A stretch of 64,000 nucleotides of DNA from Physcomitrium patens (taxonomy: Eukaryota > Streptophyta > Bryopsida > Funariales > Funariaceae). Below the pieces are notes generated by a model. The model was not told the origin of the DNA. It made no database searches and was given only the letters and a program-made list of their open reading frames with translations. Below are positions 48,901 through 61,490 of the stretch, piece by piece. Every line of letters starts with the position of its first letter. Position 1 is the stretch's first letter. The position numbers and the translations under genes were made by a program. The stretch covers positions 14,925,372-14,989,371 of the forward strand of contig NC_037260.1 in the NCBI RefSeq assembly GCF_000002425.4. Reading direction: 5' to 3'.

Positions 48901-50064
48901 AAATGACAGTTATGCTCCTTATTTTGTGATTTTGTCGCTTCTTTGGACAATGTTGAGCAGTGTATTTATATTCTCTACAATATAAGGATAATTCTTTTTA
49001 ACGGCAATGAGTCTTTGTTTGCTTGATAAGAAGTTTAAAATGTACTACATCAATTTACATATCCTCTACTTCTAAATATATGTATTAAAGAGATGTTGGT
49101 ATTGCCATCAAATTGTAGTAATGTTGAGGCCTATTTGAGCGACTCTTAGATCAAAATTTAAAAAGTCGATTGTCGCATTTTACAACAAAGTTAATTGCTT
49201 GACTCAATGTTTGAGGATCAAATAAATTGAGTATCAATTTCTTTACTTCATATTGTAATCCATAGAAAAATTGGCTAATAAGTGCTATATCATTTCACTT
49301 GATATTAGTTACAAGTTGTCGAAACTATGAAGCATATAATATTATAGATTGATTGGCTTATTGTAAAATTCAAATCTTGTTGGTTGCGACACGAGTTGCA
49401 TCGTGTTCTCTATACATGGGCCAAAATTCTGCCAAAAATGCCTCTAGATTATCTAATATTGGATCTTGTCATTCAAAAAAAGATGAAAACTATGATAGTA
49501 CTGAACTTGAATAAAATGTACTAATGAATCTAACTTGTGATCATGGAGTTGGATAGCTTTGAGATTGAATTTCAACCACAAGTTGTACTTGATTGATAAA
49601 TCTTCAAAATTTAGATCTTATACTCTCAAATTTCTCAAGCAAAGTAACTTTTCGATCTCTAACACTTGAAAGATGTTCCACCATGGGTGGAGTGACATAA
49701 TTTGGTATAGATATTGAAGCAACTCTAATCATCTCTATATCTTCACTTCCTACCATTCTTGTTGATCATTGTCATAGTAAGCTAAGTTGATGTATCGCAA
49801 GCATCAATTATTTCAATTGCTCTTGTATTTGTATCATAGCACTCTTCATTTCAAAAAGCTTTGCTATAATAACACTCAAAAAAATATCTAATATCACTCA
49901 AGACAAGTAGAAGAAAAAACTTTAGGACAAAGAAAATATTAAGAACAATATCAATTTAGAAGAGGGAATTTGCAACTTCTAATGTGCTTATGTTTTATCA
50001 TGAGAAAGGAATAATCTACTCTTAATCAAGACAAGACAAAGCTCTGATATTGTAAGAGTATTCT

Positions 50065-50349
50065 TGTCAATTTATCAAGAATATGAACTAAAAGATGATG
50101 CATAAACCAATGAAATCTGTTTCAAAAAAAGAGTAAAAATATAGAAATAAGGAAGTATGTATATTAAAAAGAAATTGAAATGGCTTATTACCAAAAGATA
50201 AGAAAACTTGAGACTCTTAAAACTAGTCTAGAAGCTTCTAAGAAGATCCTATAGAAGATATTATAGAATTAACTTATTTTTATCTACTTCTACTTACTTC
50301 TACCTATTTATACAAGTAATTATTAGCTTACATGTGTATGTCCATGACA
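50065..50349 (-). repeat. 5' LTR of element C
   Basis: It begins TGTCAATTTATC and ends TCCATGACA. It matches both ends of the 45376-45934 LTR. Confidence 0.75.
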
Positions 50350-50452
50350 TTGGATGAAGCTCATTATCTTTTCTTATTTGTGAAAAAAATAATATTAATA
50401 ACAAAAATAGATGCATCTATTTCTATAAAAAATATCTTAAAAAAATTAACAC

Positions 50453-50610
50453 TGTTGTACTGTAAATGCTTACAATATGTAAAATATAATTAAAATATAT
50501 TATATATTGATAAATTTAGATGTATGTTAGAGTGGTTAGTAGATTAAATTAAAAGGAATTGGTATAAAAAACCTTACTTTGTTTTTTTTTATCTATTTTG
50601 ATTTTGTTAT

Positions 50611-50697
<87 letters not shown>

Positions 50698-51778
50698 CCT
50701 AAATATTTGGTATGAAGCCTTGGAAGAAGGTGGAAGCCTAAGAAAGGTAATCCAAACTAGTGGAGGGCTAATTGGAGAGATGAAAGCAAGACATGGTCGG
50801 ATGAAGGCAAGGAATGGAGAACTTCATCCCTATTGGTCGAATACCATGTCCAATGGGCTTTGAGGAGGCTATCTACGACCTCCAGAAGGATTTTGGCGAC
50901 TTCAAAGAAAATCTTTGGGAATTCAAAGCCAAGGTTGTAAAGTTTAGGATTTGGACTACAATTTATATGCAAAAATCAGAGAATTTGGAATTAGGATGAA
51001 GAAGTTATAGACGTTTGATATTAAGGTATTAATTTAAGACATACTATTATTCTTTTGTGAATATGAGGAGTTATATGGTAGTTTTTGAAAATCAAAAGGT
51101 GTGGCTAGAACAATGATTTTAAGGCTTACATCTTTTATGAAAGAATTATTGATTTTGGAGTTTATACAAAAGAGATATAAAGAATTGAAGGCAATGCTTC
51201 TAAATCAAAGGTAGTAAGTGAGTTCTTTTATTTATAATAATGATTGGAGCCATAACTTGAATTTTTAGATGAATTTTTAGCTCAAATTTTTGGAAAATAA
51301 AAAATTTTGTGTTATAAAGTTATATATATATAAATTTTATGGAATTTGAGCTTTTATTTTGTGAGATATAAAGAAAATTATACATAGATGTATAAAGATA
51401 AGGGTTTGAAGTGATTTTTAGGATTTTCAAGATATCTCAGGATCCGCAATAAATTTGCAATTAAAATTTGTTATAAAAGTTGATAAAAATATATTAGTAC
51501 TTTGTATAAAATTTGAATAAGTTTAGATGGTCAAATCAAGAGTTATGACGTATTAAAGTTCAAGAAAATTTCTATATAAAGATATATAAGGATTTAGAAG
51601 ATTTTTTCATATTTTGGGTGTTGTTGGTTACTTGAGGCTTATGTATTTGGTGTAATTGCTCCAAAAGGGAAATTTTATATATAAACTTAGGACTTTTCTT
51701 ATTTTGAAGCTTGATTGAGCAATTAGTGACAGTGAAGAGCCTAGTGCTTTCTTGAGGCAAACTCTTTCTACCTCGACA
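50453..51778 (+). mobile_element. Solo LTR of the F family inside element D
   Basis: This runs from TGTTGTACTGTAAATG to CTACCTCGACA, about 1.33 kb, and matches the LTRs of element F along its length. D's polymerase sequence is present on both sides. No internal F sequence accompanies it, so it is a solo LTR. It carries the longest TA microsatellite in the window (about 50613-50692). Confidence 0.75.
50613..50692. repeat. TA microsatellite, about 40 repeats
   Basis: An uninterrupted run of alternating A and T of about 80 bases. It lies at the same LTR position as the shorter TA runs at about 37438-37479 and 41168-41210, so it is a repeat-length hotspot carried by this LTR family. Confidence 0.9.
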
Positions 51779-54020
51779 ATGCGATTTAAGATTGATATAG
51801 AAATAATACCAACTTTAAGGCTTCAAAAGATGCTTCAGCTTCTTTGCTCTAATTAAGTTCGTCTTTGCATGTAAGACATATGAGAGGAGCCACAACTTGA
51901 AAAAAATTCTTGATGAAGATCCAATTAATTGGTAAAGCTTACAAAGTATTATATATTTTTTATTATTTTAAAAATCTTCCAATCTATAATAGTTTGAATT
52001 TTTTCAGATCTATCATAAATTCTTTGCTGGAAATAATATATCATAGAAAATGAACTTGAATAGTATGAAATACATACCTTTTCAACTTGGCATACAATCT
52101 TGCATCTCTAAGTTTTTATTACATGTAACAAACATAAACTTTATACTTTTCAGTGTTCTTAGAATAGATTTAAATATTATTTAAGTAATAGACAACAAAA
52201 TCATCTAGAAACTTATAAAAACATCATTTATAAGATATTGAAAAGCAACAGGTGTATTTGTGAGTCCAAAAGTTTCCATACTTTGTTCGAAATGTAATCT
52301 TCTATTCATCTCCTTCTTTAGTACAAACTAAATTGTATGCTCTTCATAAATCTATTTTTATATAGATCTTAGCTTGATTTTGTTGATCAAAAAGTCTAGA
52401 TATTGAGAAAAAAGGATACTTATTTTTGATGATAATCTTGTTGAATCCTCAATAATCTTTGCATATTTATAGTGATCCATCTTTTTTCTTCATAAATAAG
52501 ATAGAAGCCCTAATAGAAAATTTTGAATGATGTATGAAATTCTTCGCCAAGTTCTTATCAATGTACTTCTTAAGTTTAGTTAACTTATTTTATAATAAAT
52601 TATAGATTGAACCAAATGGTGGTTGACTTCCATCTTTAATATTGATTGAGTAATTATATGGACATTGCTCCAAAATAATATCTACATTCTTTTCAAAAAT
52701 ATCTTAAAAATCTTGATATTGACTTGAAATGCTATTTGAAGTCTTTCCATCATTAAAAAAGGATGTAGCATAAATAAAAAAAGGCAATCTTTCTTTTACA
52801 ATATGCAAGAAAGATTTTATACTTACGAGTATGGATTTAGCTATACTATACTTATGACTTTTCAAAAAAAAATTAATAGTATTTTGAAGAAATTCAAGTT
52901 TATAAAAAATCCAATCTATCAAAAGATTATACTTTTTTAGCCATGATAAATCTATAATAATTGAATTAGAGGGAGACCTAATTATATTAAAAATTATTCA
53001 ACTATTATGACTATTTATAATGGATGGCCATCTATAACTTCTACATGTAGGGATTTAGTTTTTCATATTAATAATATTCTATGGCTTTTAACAAACTCTT
53101 CATCTAAAAAATAAGCTAAGGCTTCTAAATCTATAAAGACAAAGGTTTTGTAATTATAAGGTCTTAAATACACATCTATTATAAAACAAGGAGAGAGTTT
53201 TGAAGAAAAGTTATCATCTTTATTTGTATAAGATCTCAGCCACATGGTCTCTATTATGGCTAGATAAATTTATTTTCTAACATTTTTTCATCTTTGACAC
53301 TTGTACTCTTTATTTTGTAGTTGTATCATTTCTTTGGAAAATATTAAGTAGTATGCTTAGCTTCTCTACATTATAAACATAGTCCTTTTTTATAACAAGT
53401 ATTTTCTTATTCAATAAGAGATTTAAAACATATCGCATTAATTTGTATGTCTTCTACTTTCAAATGTTTAGATTGAGAAGTCATTGGTATTATCATTGAA
53501 TTGTAATAACATGGAGGTTCTCTTGTAAGATTCTCAAATTAAAACTCAAAAGGTTGATTGTCAAACTTCATATCAAAATTAATTGCTTGACTCAATTTCT
53601 AAGAATCAGGTAAGTTGAGTATCAATTTCTTTACCTCATATTATAATCTATAGAGAAATTGGCTTATAAAGACAATATTATTCTACTTGACATCAATCAC
53701 TAGTTGTTAAAATTGTGAAGCATATGATGTCACTGATTGATTGTCTTGTGGCAAGATATAGATCATATTATTTGCAACACAAATTGCATTATGTTTTCCA
53801 TACATACATTGAAATTCTACTAAAAAAGCTTCTAAATTATCCAATATTGGATCTTGTTATTTAAGAAAAGATAAAAACCATGATAATGGCAAATCTAAAA
53901 GAAGTGTATCAATGAATTCAAGTTATGATTCTCACATTAGATAGCTTTAAAGTTGAAGTTCAATCATAAGTTGTACGTGATTAATAAATCCTCAAAACTT
54001 AGAACTTGTGCCATCAAACT

Positions 54021-57000
54021 ATTAAAGTAAGTAAGTATTATCTTAAGTAAGTTGTTAATGGTCAAAGGGCAACAAAAAGGTGAAGGAAAGTAATTAAAGT
54101 GGTGGCTAGGGTTTAGGTGGTGGCTAGGTTAAGAAAGAAATTAGGATTTAGTTGGATGAAGTAGAAATGGATGTAATATGAAGAGGATGGAAGTTATCTC
54201 GTTGGTTAGCAACCACCACTCATAAGTAAAGGATATTGGAAGTGAGAGATATCTCATTCTACACTCTTCTTTTATCTAACCTTGTTGATTTTTATTTACT
54301 TGTGTCTTGCTCATTGTATTTATTCAATAGATTATGGGCCTTCACACACTTAATTGTGCTTCTCAAGTAAGTTGAAGTTATTTGCTAATTTTTACTTTTA
54401 TGTGGAATAGATCTTATGATGTTTGCTGATGTTAGGATTTGTATGACCTAATCTTAAGTTTTGACTTATGGAGGTTCTGATTTGAACCTTATAGATCCCT
54501 AATATCTATTTGAAGGTTTTTAATTCCTAGGATTGAGTGATTAGGACCTTATACAAAGACCTTAATAGTGACTTTGGTGTTGTAGAAGTTTTAGTGAGAA
54601 AGTGAGTTTTATGAATTAAAAAATTTGGTGATGAGGTTGATTGCAGCCCACATACTTGTTAGAAGCTTTGAAAGTTGAATTGAGAGTATTTGGAATGAAA
54701 AAACACTCATTTGTTCAGAAGAGGCATTCTGAGATTTTGCTAATGTAAAATTATTTTGGTGATTTTAAGCACATAGAGACTCTTTTTTTTGATATTTTTT
54801 AATAGACCTATTTTTAGACATGACTTTTAGTGAAGGTGAAGATTTGAGAGTGATTAAAAAGTTTAAAGGTGATAATTTCTATGATTTGAAGGTAAAAATA
54901 GAACTTTTGTTGGTATCTTTGGACCTTTGGGATATTGTAGATGAAAGTGAAGAGCCTCCAAGTATGCATGCTAATGCTAAGGAAAGGAAGGACTTTATAA
55001 GATATAAAAAAAAGGCTTTGGCATGATTGCCATCAATTTGGATGAAGCCAACTTTTTTCACATCATCTCTTGCAAAGGACTAGCAAAAGTATGGAAGATC
55101 CTTTGTAACATTTATGAGAGCAAGAACTTGTCTAATATCATCTTCAAAAGGAGGAAATTCTTCACTTACAAGATAGAAGAAGGTGATGACCTCATGGCTC
55201 ATATCAATAAGGTAAATACACTTGCTAATCAACTTGCAATTATTGACAAGCCTCTTGAAGAGAGTGATATTATCATGATCTTGCTTATAAGCCTTCTCGA
55301 CTCTTACAACTACCTCATTGTGACATTAGAATCCATAAAACGAAAAGAACTCACAATGGATTATGTGACGGCAAGACTTGCTTATGAGGTGACCAAGAGG
55401 AAAGAAAAAGAGCCTCAAAGTGAGGATTTGGCTCTCTTTTCAAGACAAGGTAAGGGGAGTTATTTTAATCAATGTGGCAATACAAGAACTTACTTTATTT
55501 ATAGAAAACTAAATCATTTTTTTAGAAATTGCTACAAGGCTAAAAAAAGAAATAGAAAAAATACAAACAATGCTAGTGATGAATATGGAGGCGATGATTA
55601 TACATTCATAGTAAGTTAAGGTACTTCCATGGCTATTATGTCCAAGTAGATTGTTGATTTAGGTGCTACCAAGCACATGACTCCATACAAGTATTTATTT
55701 GATACTTATGAAGAAATTTCAGCAACAAATATACTCATGGAAGACAATGGCATAGTAAAAGCTATTAAAATAGGCTCTATTATGGTAGAGATTGTTGTCA
55801 AAGGCCAAACTAAGAAGATCAGATTGAAGGATGTCTTATATGTGCCAAAGATGAAGAAAAACCTCCTCTCGATGAATAAACTTATTTCACATGGTTATAC
55901 AGTATAATTTAATAAGAATGGGTGTTTTGTGAAGATATTGAAATGAGATGATGTTGTGTTTTTAGAGCACAAGAGTGCAAAGGGCTTTAGAGATGGCAAC
56001 TTCTACTTTATCAAGTGTAAGAAGGTGAATGAAGTTGAAGTGGCGGTATTTGTTGAATTTTCTCAAAATCAAGAGAAGTTTGGCATTTACCTTTGATGCC
56101 TTGGTCATTTGAATGTTAAGAGCATGAAAAAGCTCCAATCCATAGTAAGTGACTTAGATCTTATAAGCCATAATACTATGACACTTGCTTGTGAAGGTTG
56201 TATTCAAGGCAAACAACAAAGGGCTATATTTTTAAGTGGAGTTGCAACATATACAACCAAATTATTGGAGATAGTCCATTCTAATGTTTATGGACCTATG
56301 AGGATGTCATCAATAAGAGGTGCAAGTTACTTTATCACATTCATTGATGATTTTTCAAGGAAGGTGTGGATTTTCATCCTCGAAGCAAAGAGTGAATGTT
56401 TCACAAGATTTAAAGAGTTTAAGGCACTTGTAGAGAAGCAATGTAAGTACAAAATCAAGATATTGCATATGCATAATGGAGGCGAGTATATGTCAAAGCA
56501 ATTCAATGATTTTTTGAAGATGCATGGTATTGCAAGACAAACCTCCACTTTTTATACTCCACAATAAAATGGAATTGCTGAAAGAGCAAATCACACCATT
56601 GTGGAGATAACAAGGATTATATTACATGTATAAAACTTTGGATTTGAGTATTAAGCAGAAGCCATAGTAACAGTAGTGTATACAAAGAATAGGTGGCCTA
56701 GAAGTGCACTTATATCAAAAACTTCTGAAGAAGCTTGGAGTGGGAAGAAACCTTGTATTTCATATATGAGGACTTTTGGATGCATAGTATATGCAAAGAC
56801 ACCAGATTGTATGAAATCAAAATTTGATGCAAAAGATACAAAATGTATGTTTGTTGGATATTCTGAAGGTACAAAGGCTTGTAGGCTCATGTGTTTGGAA
56901 ACCAAAAAGATCATCAAAAGTCGTGATGTTGAATTTTTAGAGTACAAGAATGCTTGTACGTACTTGGAGATGTGTCGAAGTGAGAGTAATAGTGTATTTG

Positions 57001-58219
57001 TCGACACATCTTCAAATTTAGCAAAGAACGAAGAAAATGAAGACAATAATGGTTGTAAAGATGGAAATGAAGATGAAGAAGAAAAGAAGGTAAAAAACAA
57101 GGCCTTTAAAAATGCTAAGGCCAGCAATGAAGAGCAAAAAGATGTTGATGATGATGGTGATGAGGATTATCAACCTTTGAGTGAGAAAAGACTATCTACA
57201 AAAGAAAAGAAGGTTAGAATGTAACAAGTTGAGTCTTTTCTATATGAAAGGAGATATCTTTTGAGAGATAGAAAACAATGTGGCGAATGGTGGAAGAATC
57301 ACATCTTTCCTTAAGTAAGTGAAGAACATGCCAATATTACACTTCTTATTGATTCATTGAATTTGTATGATGCAGTGAAGTCCACAGATACTTTGAAGGG
57401 GGAAAAAGCCATGGAAGAAGAATATCAATCACTCATGGACAATGGAATATGGAAATTGACTCAACTTCTACTAAATTGAGCTTCAATTTATTGTAAGTGG
57501 GTGTTTAGAATAAAAAGGGATATAATGGGTAATGTTGTGAGATATAAGATAAGATTGATTGCCAAAAGCTACTCACAAGTTGTTGGTATTGATTTTAATG
57601 AAATATCTATTCCTGTGGCTAAATTCACCACCATTAGAACTATTGTGGCAATTGGGGCAGCAAAAGAATTAGAGATGCAAATGATAAAAGGTCAACAAGG
57701 AGATATGTATTCTTTATTGGAATGAGAGCTATTTCATGGAATTATAAGAGACAACCATCAATTGCAAGGTTAAGAATGAAGAGAGAATACATAGCAATAA
57801 GTCATGGTGCAATGGAGGGAATATAGCTAATACAAATTCTAGAAGATATTAGACTTGTGCAATTGGAAGCAACTCCAATGAAGTGTGACAATCAAGGATG
57901 CCTTATCTTTGCAAAGAATCCAAAGCATTACTCAAGAACTAAGTACATTGACATTCAACATCACTTCATAAGAGAAAAAATTGAAATGAGAGTGATTGAT
58001 ATGAAGTATTGTACAATGGAAGACATGCTTGCAGATTTCCTTACAAAAGTACTAGTAAAGAATAGGCATTAGAAGTTAACAAAGGTACTAGGATTAATAG
58101 CCTTTGACCAATAGCAAAGTGGGAGTGGGAAGTAGGAAGTATCTCATTCTACACTTCTTTTGTGTCTAATCTTGCTGATTTCTACTTACTTGTATCTTGC
58201 TTATTATTTTTATTCAAAA
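54021..58219 (+). mobile_element. Ty1/Copia LTR retrotransposon (fossil) inside element D
   Basis: It is flanked by the direct repeat CAAACT (54015-54020 and 58220-58225), and D's gag reads on across the empty site. The 5' LTR is about 54021-54327. A partial 3' LTR lies at about 58128-58219, and the two share ATCTCATTCTACAC and CTTACTTGTGTCTTGCT-like stretches. On the plus strand the order is gag with FKGDNFYDLKVKIELLL and a decayed zinc knuckle (54820-55620), protease near 55650, integrase with HLNVKSM, GPMRMSSIRGASYFITF and FRKVW-like motifs (about 56100-56640), an incomplete reverse transcriptase segment (about 57390-57730) and RNase H ending ADFLTK (about 57780-58075). Integrase before reverse transcriptase is the Copia order. 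It is broken, with several breaks. Confidence 0.88.
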
Positions 58220-58683
58220 CAAACTTCTCGGACAAGATAACTCTAGGTTCTTTAATATTGGAAGGATGTTTTATTATAGGAGAAGAGATGTGATTTGGTG
58301 TGGATATTGAAGGAACTTCAATAATATTTGTATCTTCATTTTTTGCTATTTTTATTATTCTTTGTAGCAATAAACTAAGTGGATGCATCGTAAGCATCAA
58401 CTTTCTCAATTGCTCATGCATTTATGCAATTACACTCTTCATTTCAAGAAGCTGTATTATCATAATACTTAAAAAAAAATTATCTAATATTACTTAAAAT
58501 AAATATAAGACAAGACTTGAAAATAAAAAAAATACTAAGAATAATATTAGTTTAAAAGAGCATAATCCACAACTCCTAATATGCTTTTGTCTTATCAAAA
58601 GAAAGAGGTAATCCACTCTTAATCAAGAAAAGATAAAGCACTAATATTCTAAGTATACTCTTATCAATCTATCAAAGACATGA

Positions 58684-59928
58684 CTTTGTTATTAGCAAAG
58701 TTTGCCTATATTAATATAATATAGTCTTCTATTTATCAAATACCTTTCTTTTCTTATTATGGTTATTATCCACAACTTGATGCTTTTAATTTTTTAAGAG
58801 TTGATAATCATTTAATAAAATATTTGATAAATTATTTGTTAGAGCTACATGCAACAATTAAGGTACAATTAAATGAAGCTCAAGTATGAAAAAAAATAAA
58901 TGCAGATGCCTATTGTAAAGAATAATTACAATTCAAAATAGGTGACAAAGTATGGTTATTTTATTGTAATATCAAGACTACTTGTCTTTGTGACAAGTTG
59001 GACTATTGTAAGTTTGGAACGTTTCTTATTTGTAAACTAATCAATTCAGTTGTTTATTGATTATATCTATTAGAGTCAATGAAGATCCATCCCATATTCT
59101 ATTTGTTTTTTTTGAAGTATATAAGACAGTGAACATACTAAAAAGAAAACAAGTGCCACTTCTTCTTATAGAAATAGACAATAATGAAGAATTTGAAGTA
59201 GAAGAAGTCTAATTTAAAGCGGCACCAAAATAGGTTGAAACATCTTGTTCCTTGGCAAGGATATGATATTAGTGAATGAATATGAGAGCCATCAAAGAAT
59301 CTTGTAAATACAACAAAGAAGATAGAGGCTTTTCATTTACAATATGGATCAAATCTAGATGAAGAATATAAAAACTTTGTTGTAAAAAAACAAGATCAAG
59401 AGAAGATAATATTCTACATTTTATCTTTGTTTGTAGCTTTTGTGTATATTGTGGTGCTTAAGAGATGAAAAATCAATAACCAATAGATTCAACTTAAGTG
59501 CTATCATTTATTAATTTATTGAATGAGATATTATAATTGTCTCAACCTTCAAGATAATGTAATCAAGTTGAAGATCTTCAAGAATGACATATTCTTCTTT
59601 GAATAGACAACAAGATACAATGTGCTTCGTATTATGACCTTTGAAGAAACTCCCAATGTTCAGTGATTTTATTAGAGGTAGGAACAACTCTTAATGATGT
59701 TTTAAATGATTTATTTGAAAGAAGTTATGAATGCTTCAACAATGATAAAATAACAAGGTGGTTTTCTTACCTTGGTATGAAACATTATTGATAGTTAAAA
59801 AGACATATCAATCATCTTCAAAGATAATAAAGATCAAAATATGTGATAAACTTAATTCACTATGTCTTGAATTTTTTCAACATATGATGATCATGCCTTA
59901 TACAACTTGTTCCTAGAAGGTAAAATAA
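58684..59928 (+). pseudogene. Integrase C-terminal part and 3' block of element B (fossil)
   Basis: The plus strand shows FKIGDKVWLF, CDKLDYCKFG and ESMKIHPIFY, the conserved segment after the integrase core in Gypsy elements, then a degraded chromodomain-like stretch to about 59330. Bases 59400-59920 match the 3' blocks of copies A, C and D. An AGAAGGTAAAATAA purine tract precedes the LTR at 59929. Confidence 0.65.
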
Positions 59929-61490
59929 TGTCATAGATATATAATCATGGACATACATACTTATTTTAGTAATTACCTATATGATTAAATAGAAGTAAGT
60001 AAAACTAAATAAAAATAAATTAATTTCAAAATATCTTCTAAAAAAGCTTTTTAGAAGCTTCATAGATATGGTTTTGACTTAATATGTGTTTAAAGTTGAC
60101 TTTTAGATTAGAAACTTCACCAAAAAGTTAGCCACATGTCACACATTGTTGTGTGGTGTGATTTACAATCTAAAAATACACAAGATATGTAACTATAGAG
60201 AATTAAGTTTTAACTTTAAAAATTCATATCTCTTGATTCAATCATTCATTTTTTCTTCAATTTTTATATAACATAGCTATTATGCTTAAGCTTTACTAAA
60301 AAAAAATGAACTATAAATTAGCTACCAAACTTTTAGCATCTTAGAAATCCTAGTAGGTGCTTTAAATCCTAACTTACAAGCATTTAAGCCTTATTTTCTT
60401 TATATCTCAAAAATCCAAAATTAAAATGCCACAAAATTTATACAAAATATTTAATAATATGAATATACACATTCTTAAAAAAATTTAGCCAAAAACTTGT
60501 TAAATTACTCAAGATATAGCTCAAAACATAACTACTAATAAATCGGATTATTTATTACCCTTAGATTGCAAGTGCTGATTTCAACTTCATATAACTCCTT
60601 CATTCTAGTTTAGAATTCATCAAGAAAAATACAAAAAGTATAACTAAGAAAGTGTTCTCTCTAATTCCGGTCGCTGATCCTTTATTACTTTTTGTATGCA
60701 TGTGTTATGTTCAAAAGAGTGAGAGTAGATACAAAATCATCACCTTAACTTTGAGCATCCATATCTCTTTCATAAAAACTCCAAATCACACAAAATTTTC
60801 ACCAAAACCATAGCCAAAACTCTGAACTTTCTAATCCTAGCCTTTTAAAGTTCAAATCACCTCAAAAGAGCAACCCTTATCCCTAATAAGACTTGGGACA
60901 GCCTCCTTGAAGCCCATTAGACATGATTTTTGGCCAATAAGAATAGAGATTTTCATCATCCATCTCTAATCATCCATATGGATGCCTTAACTTCTCTTTT
61001 TGCTACCAAGATCCCTCTCCAATCCTTTTTCTAATAAAATTTACATAATATATGCCCTAATCATTAAATAAATGAAACAAAATTAGATTGCAAGGCTCAC
61101 TAATGTCTACCAAAGGTGACTTTAAGTATATAAAAGTTGCTATCAACCAAAATTAATCTTAAAAGCCATTATCAAAAGAAAATAAAGTTATGTAAATTCT
61201 AATAATACTTCTTTTAAACAACATCCTTTTAAAATAGTAATCTAATCACATTCTGTAAGCAATTAAAATCCATTAATATGCCTTTTATCATATTATTTAG
61301 TAAATTGTAGATTAAACATATAAACACAATGTTTTTTGCATGGTAGCCGAATCACAACATGACAACGTGTAGGTAGCTTGTGGAATAAGTTGACTATGTG
61401 GTACACACATGGAAAACTTGCCTTGTAAATTAAGACATATGGCTTGCAAAATGAACACATGTTGTAGGTCCTATAGAATCTAATTTAAGT
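59929..61490 (+). repeat. 3' LTR of element B, containing a solo LTR
   Basis: 59929-60146 and 61365 to about 61490 together match the 5' LTR at 26286 (for example TTAGCCACATGTCACA then GTAGGTAGCTTGTGGA). The match fades near 61490, where host sequence probably begins. Confidence 0.65.
60147..61364 (-). mobile_element. Solo LTR related to element F inside the 3' LTR of B
   Basis: It starts TGTTGTGTGGTG and ends ACAACATGACA on the plus strand. On the minus strand the start TGTCATGTTGTG resembles TGTCATAGTGTA of element F. It is collinear with 15890-17155, and the words of the B LTR stop and resume at its edges. Target duplication is not clear-cut (CACAT and CGTGT are equal only if transitions are allowed). 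Confidence 0.6.

Larger units (their letters stand above)
45376..50349 (-). mobile_element. Ty3/Gypsy LTR retrotransposon C (fossil) inside element D
   Basis: The LTRs are 45376-45934 (3') and 50065-50349 (5'), the latter shorter. TTGGG on the left and TTGGA on the right are the probable 5-base duplication, and D's RNase H region reads on across it. A polypurine tract (AGAAGGGGGGATAA on the minus strand) abuts the 3' LTR, and CTTACAATATCAGAGC lies just inside the 5' LTR. In minus-strand order it has gag (about 49830-48960), protease and reverse transcriptase, RNase H (near 47800-47980), integrase (near 46870-47300) and a C-terminal HPIFHISLLEPYK segment. It is broken in many places but better preserved than D. 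Confidence 0.8.
42437..58683 (-). mobile_element. Ty3/Gypsy LTR retrotransposon D (fossil), split by three later insertions
   Basis: In minus-strand order its own sequence lies at 58683-58220 (LTR remnant, primer site, start of gag), 54014-51779 (rest of gag, protease, reverse transcriptase), 50452-50350 and 45375-42437 (RNase H, integrase, chromodomain-like end, 3' block, polypurine tract, 3' LTR 42437-42960). The gag, RNase H and other domains stop and resume exactly at the edges of the three insertions. D itself sits in the integrase region of B, on the opposite strand. It is heavily broken and AT-saturated. Confidence 0.65.
26286..61490 (+). mobile_element. Ty3/Gypsy LTR retrotransposon B (fossil), split by nested insertions
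   Basis: The 5' LTR is at 26286-26827 and the 3' LTR at 59929 to about 61490. The two begin alike (TGTCATGGACATATATACTT and CATGGACATACATACTTATT) and stay collinear. Own sequence is found at 26286-27828 (LTR, leader, gag), 36600-37279 (protease into reverse transcriptase), 41305-42436 (reverse transcriptase to integrase), 58684-59400 (integrase C-terminal part) and 59400-59928 (3' block). The pieces fall in the right domain order on one strand, each interruption being another element. That is why I treat them as one insertion rather than several. The element is thoroughly broken and AT-saturated and must predate everything it contains. A 33-base T tract lies at 26878-26910. Confidence 0.6.
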
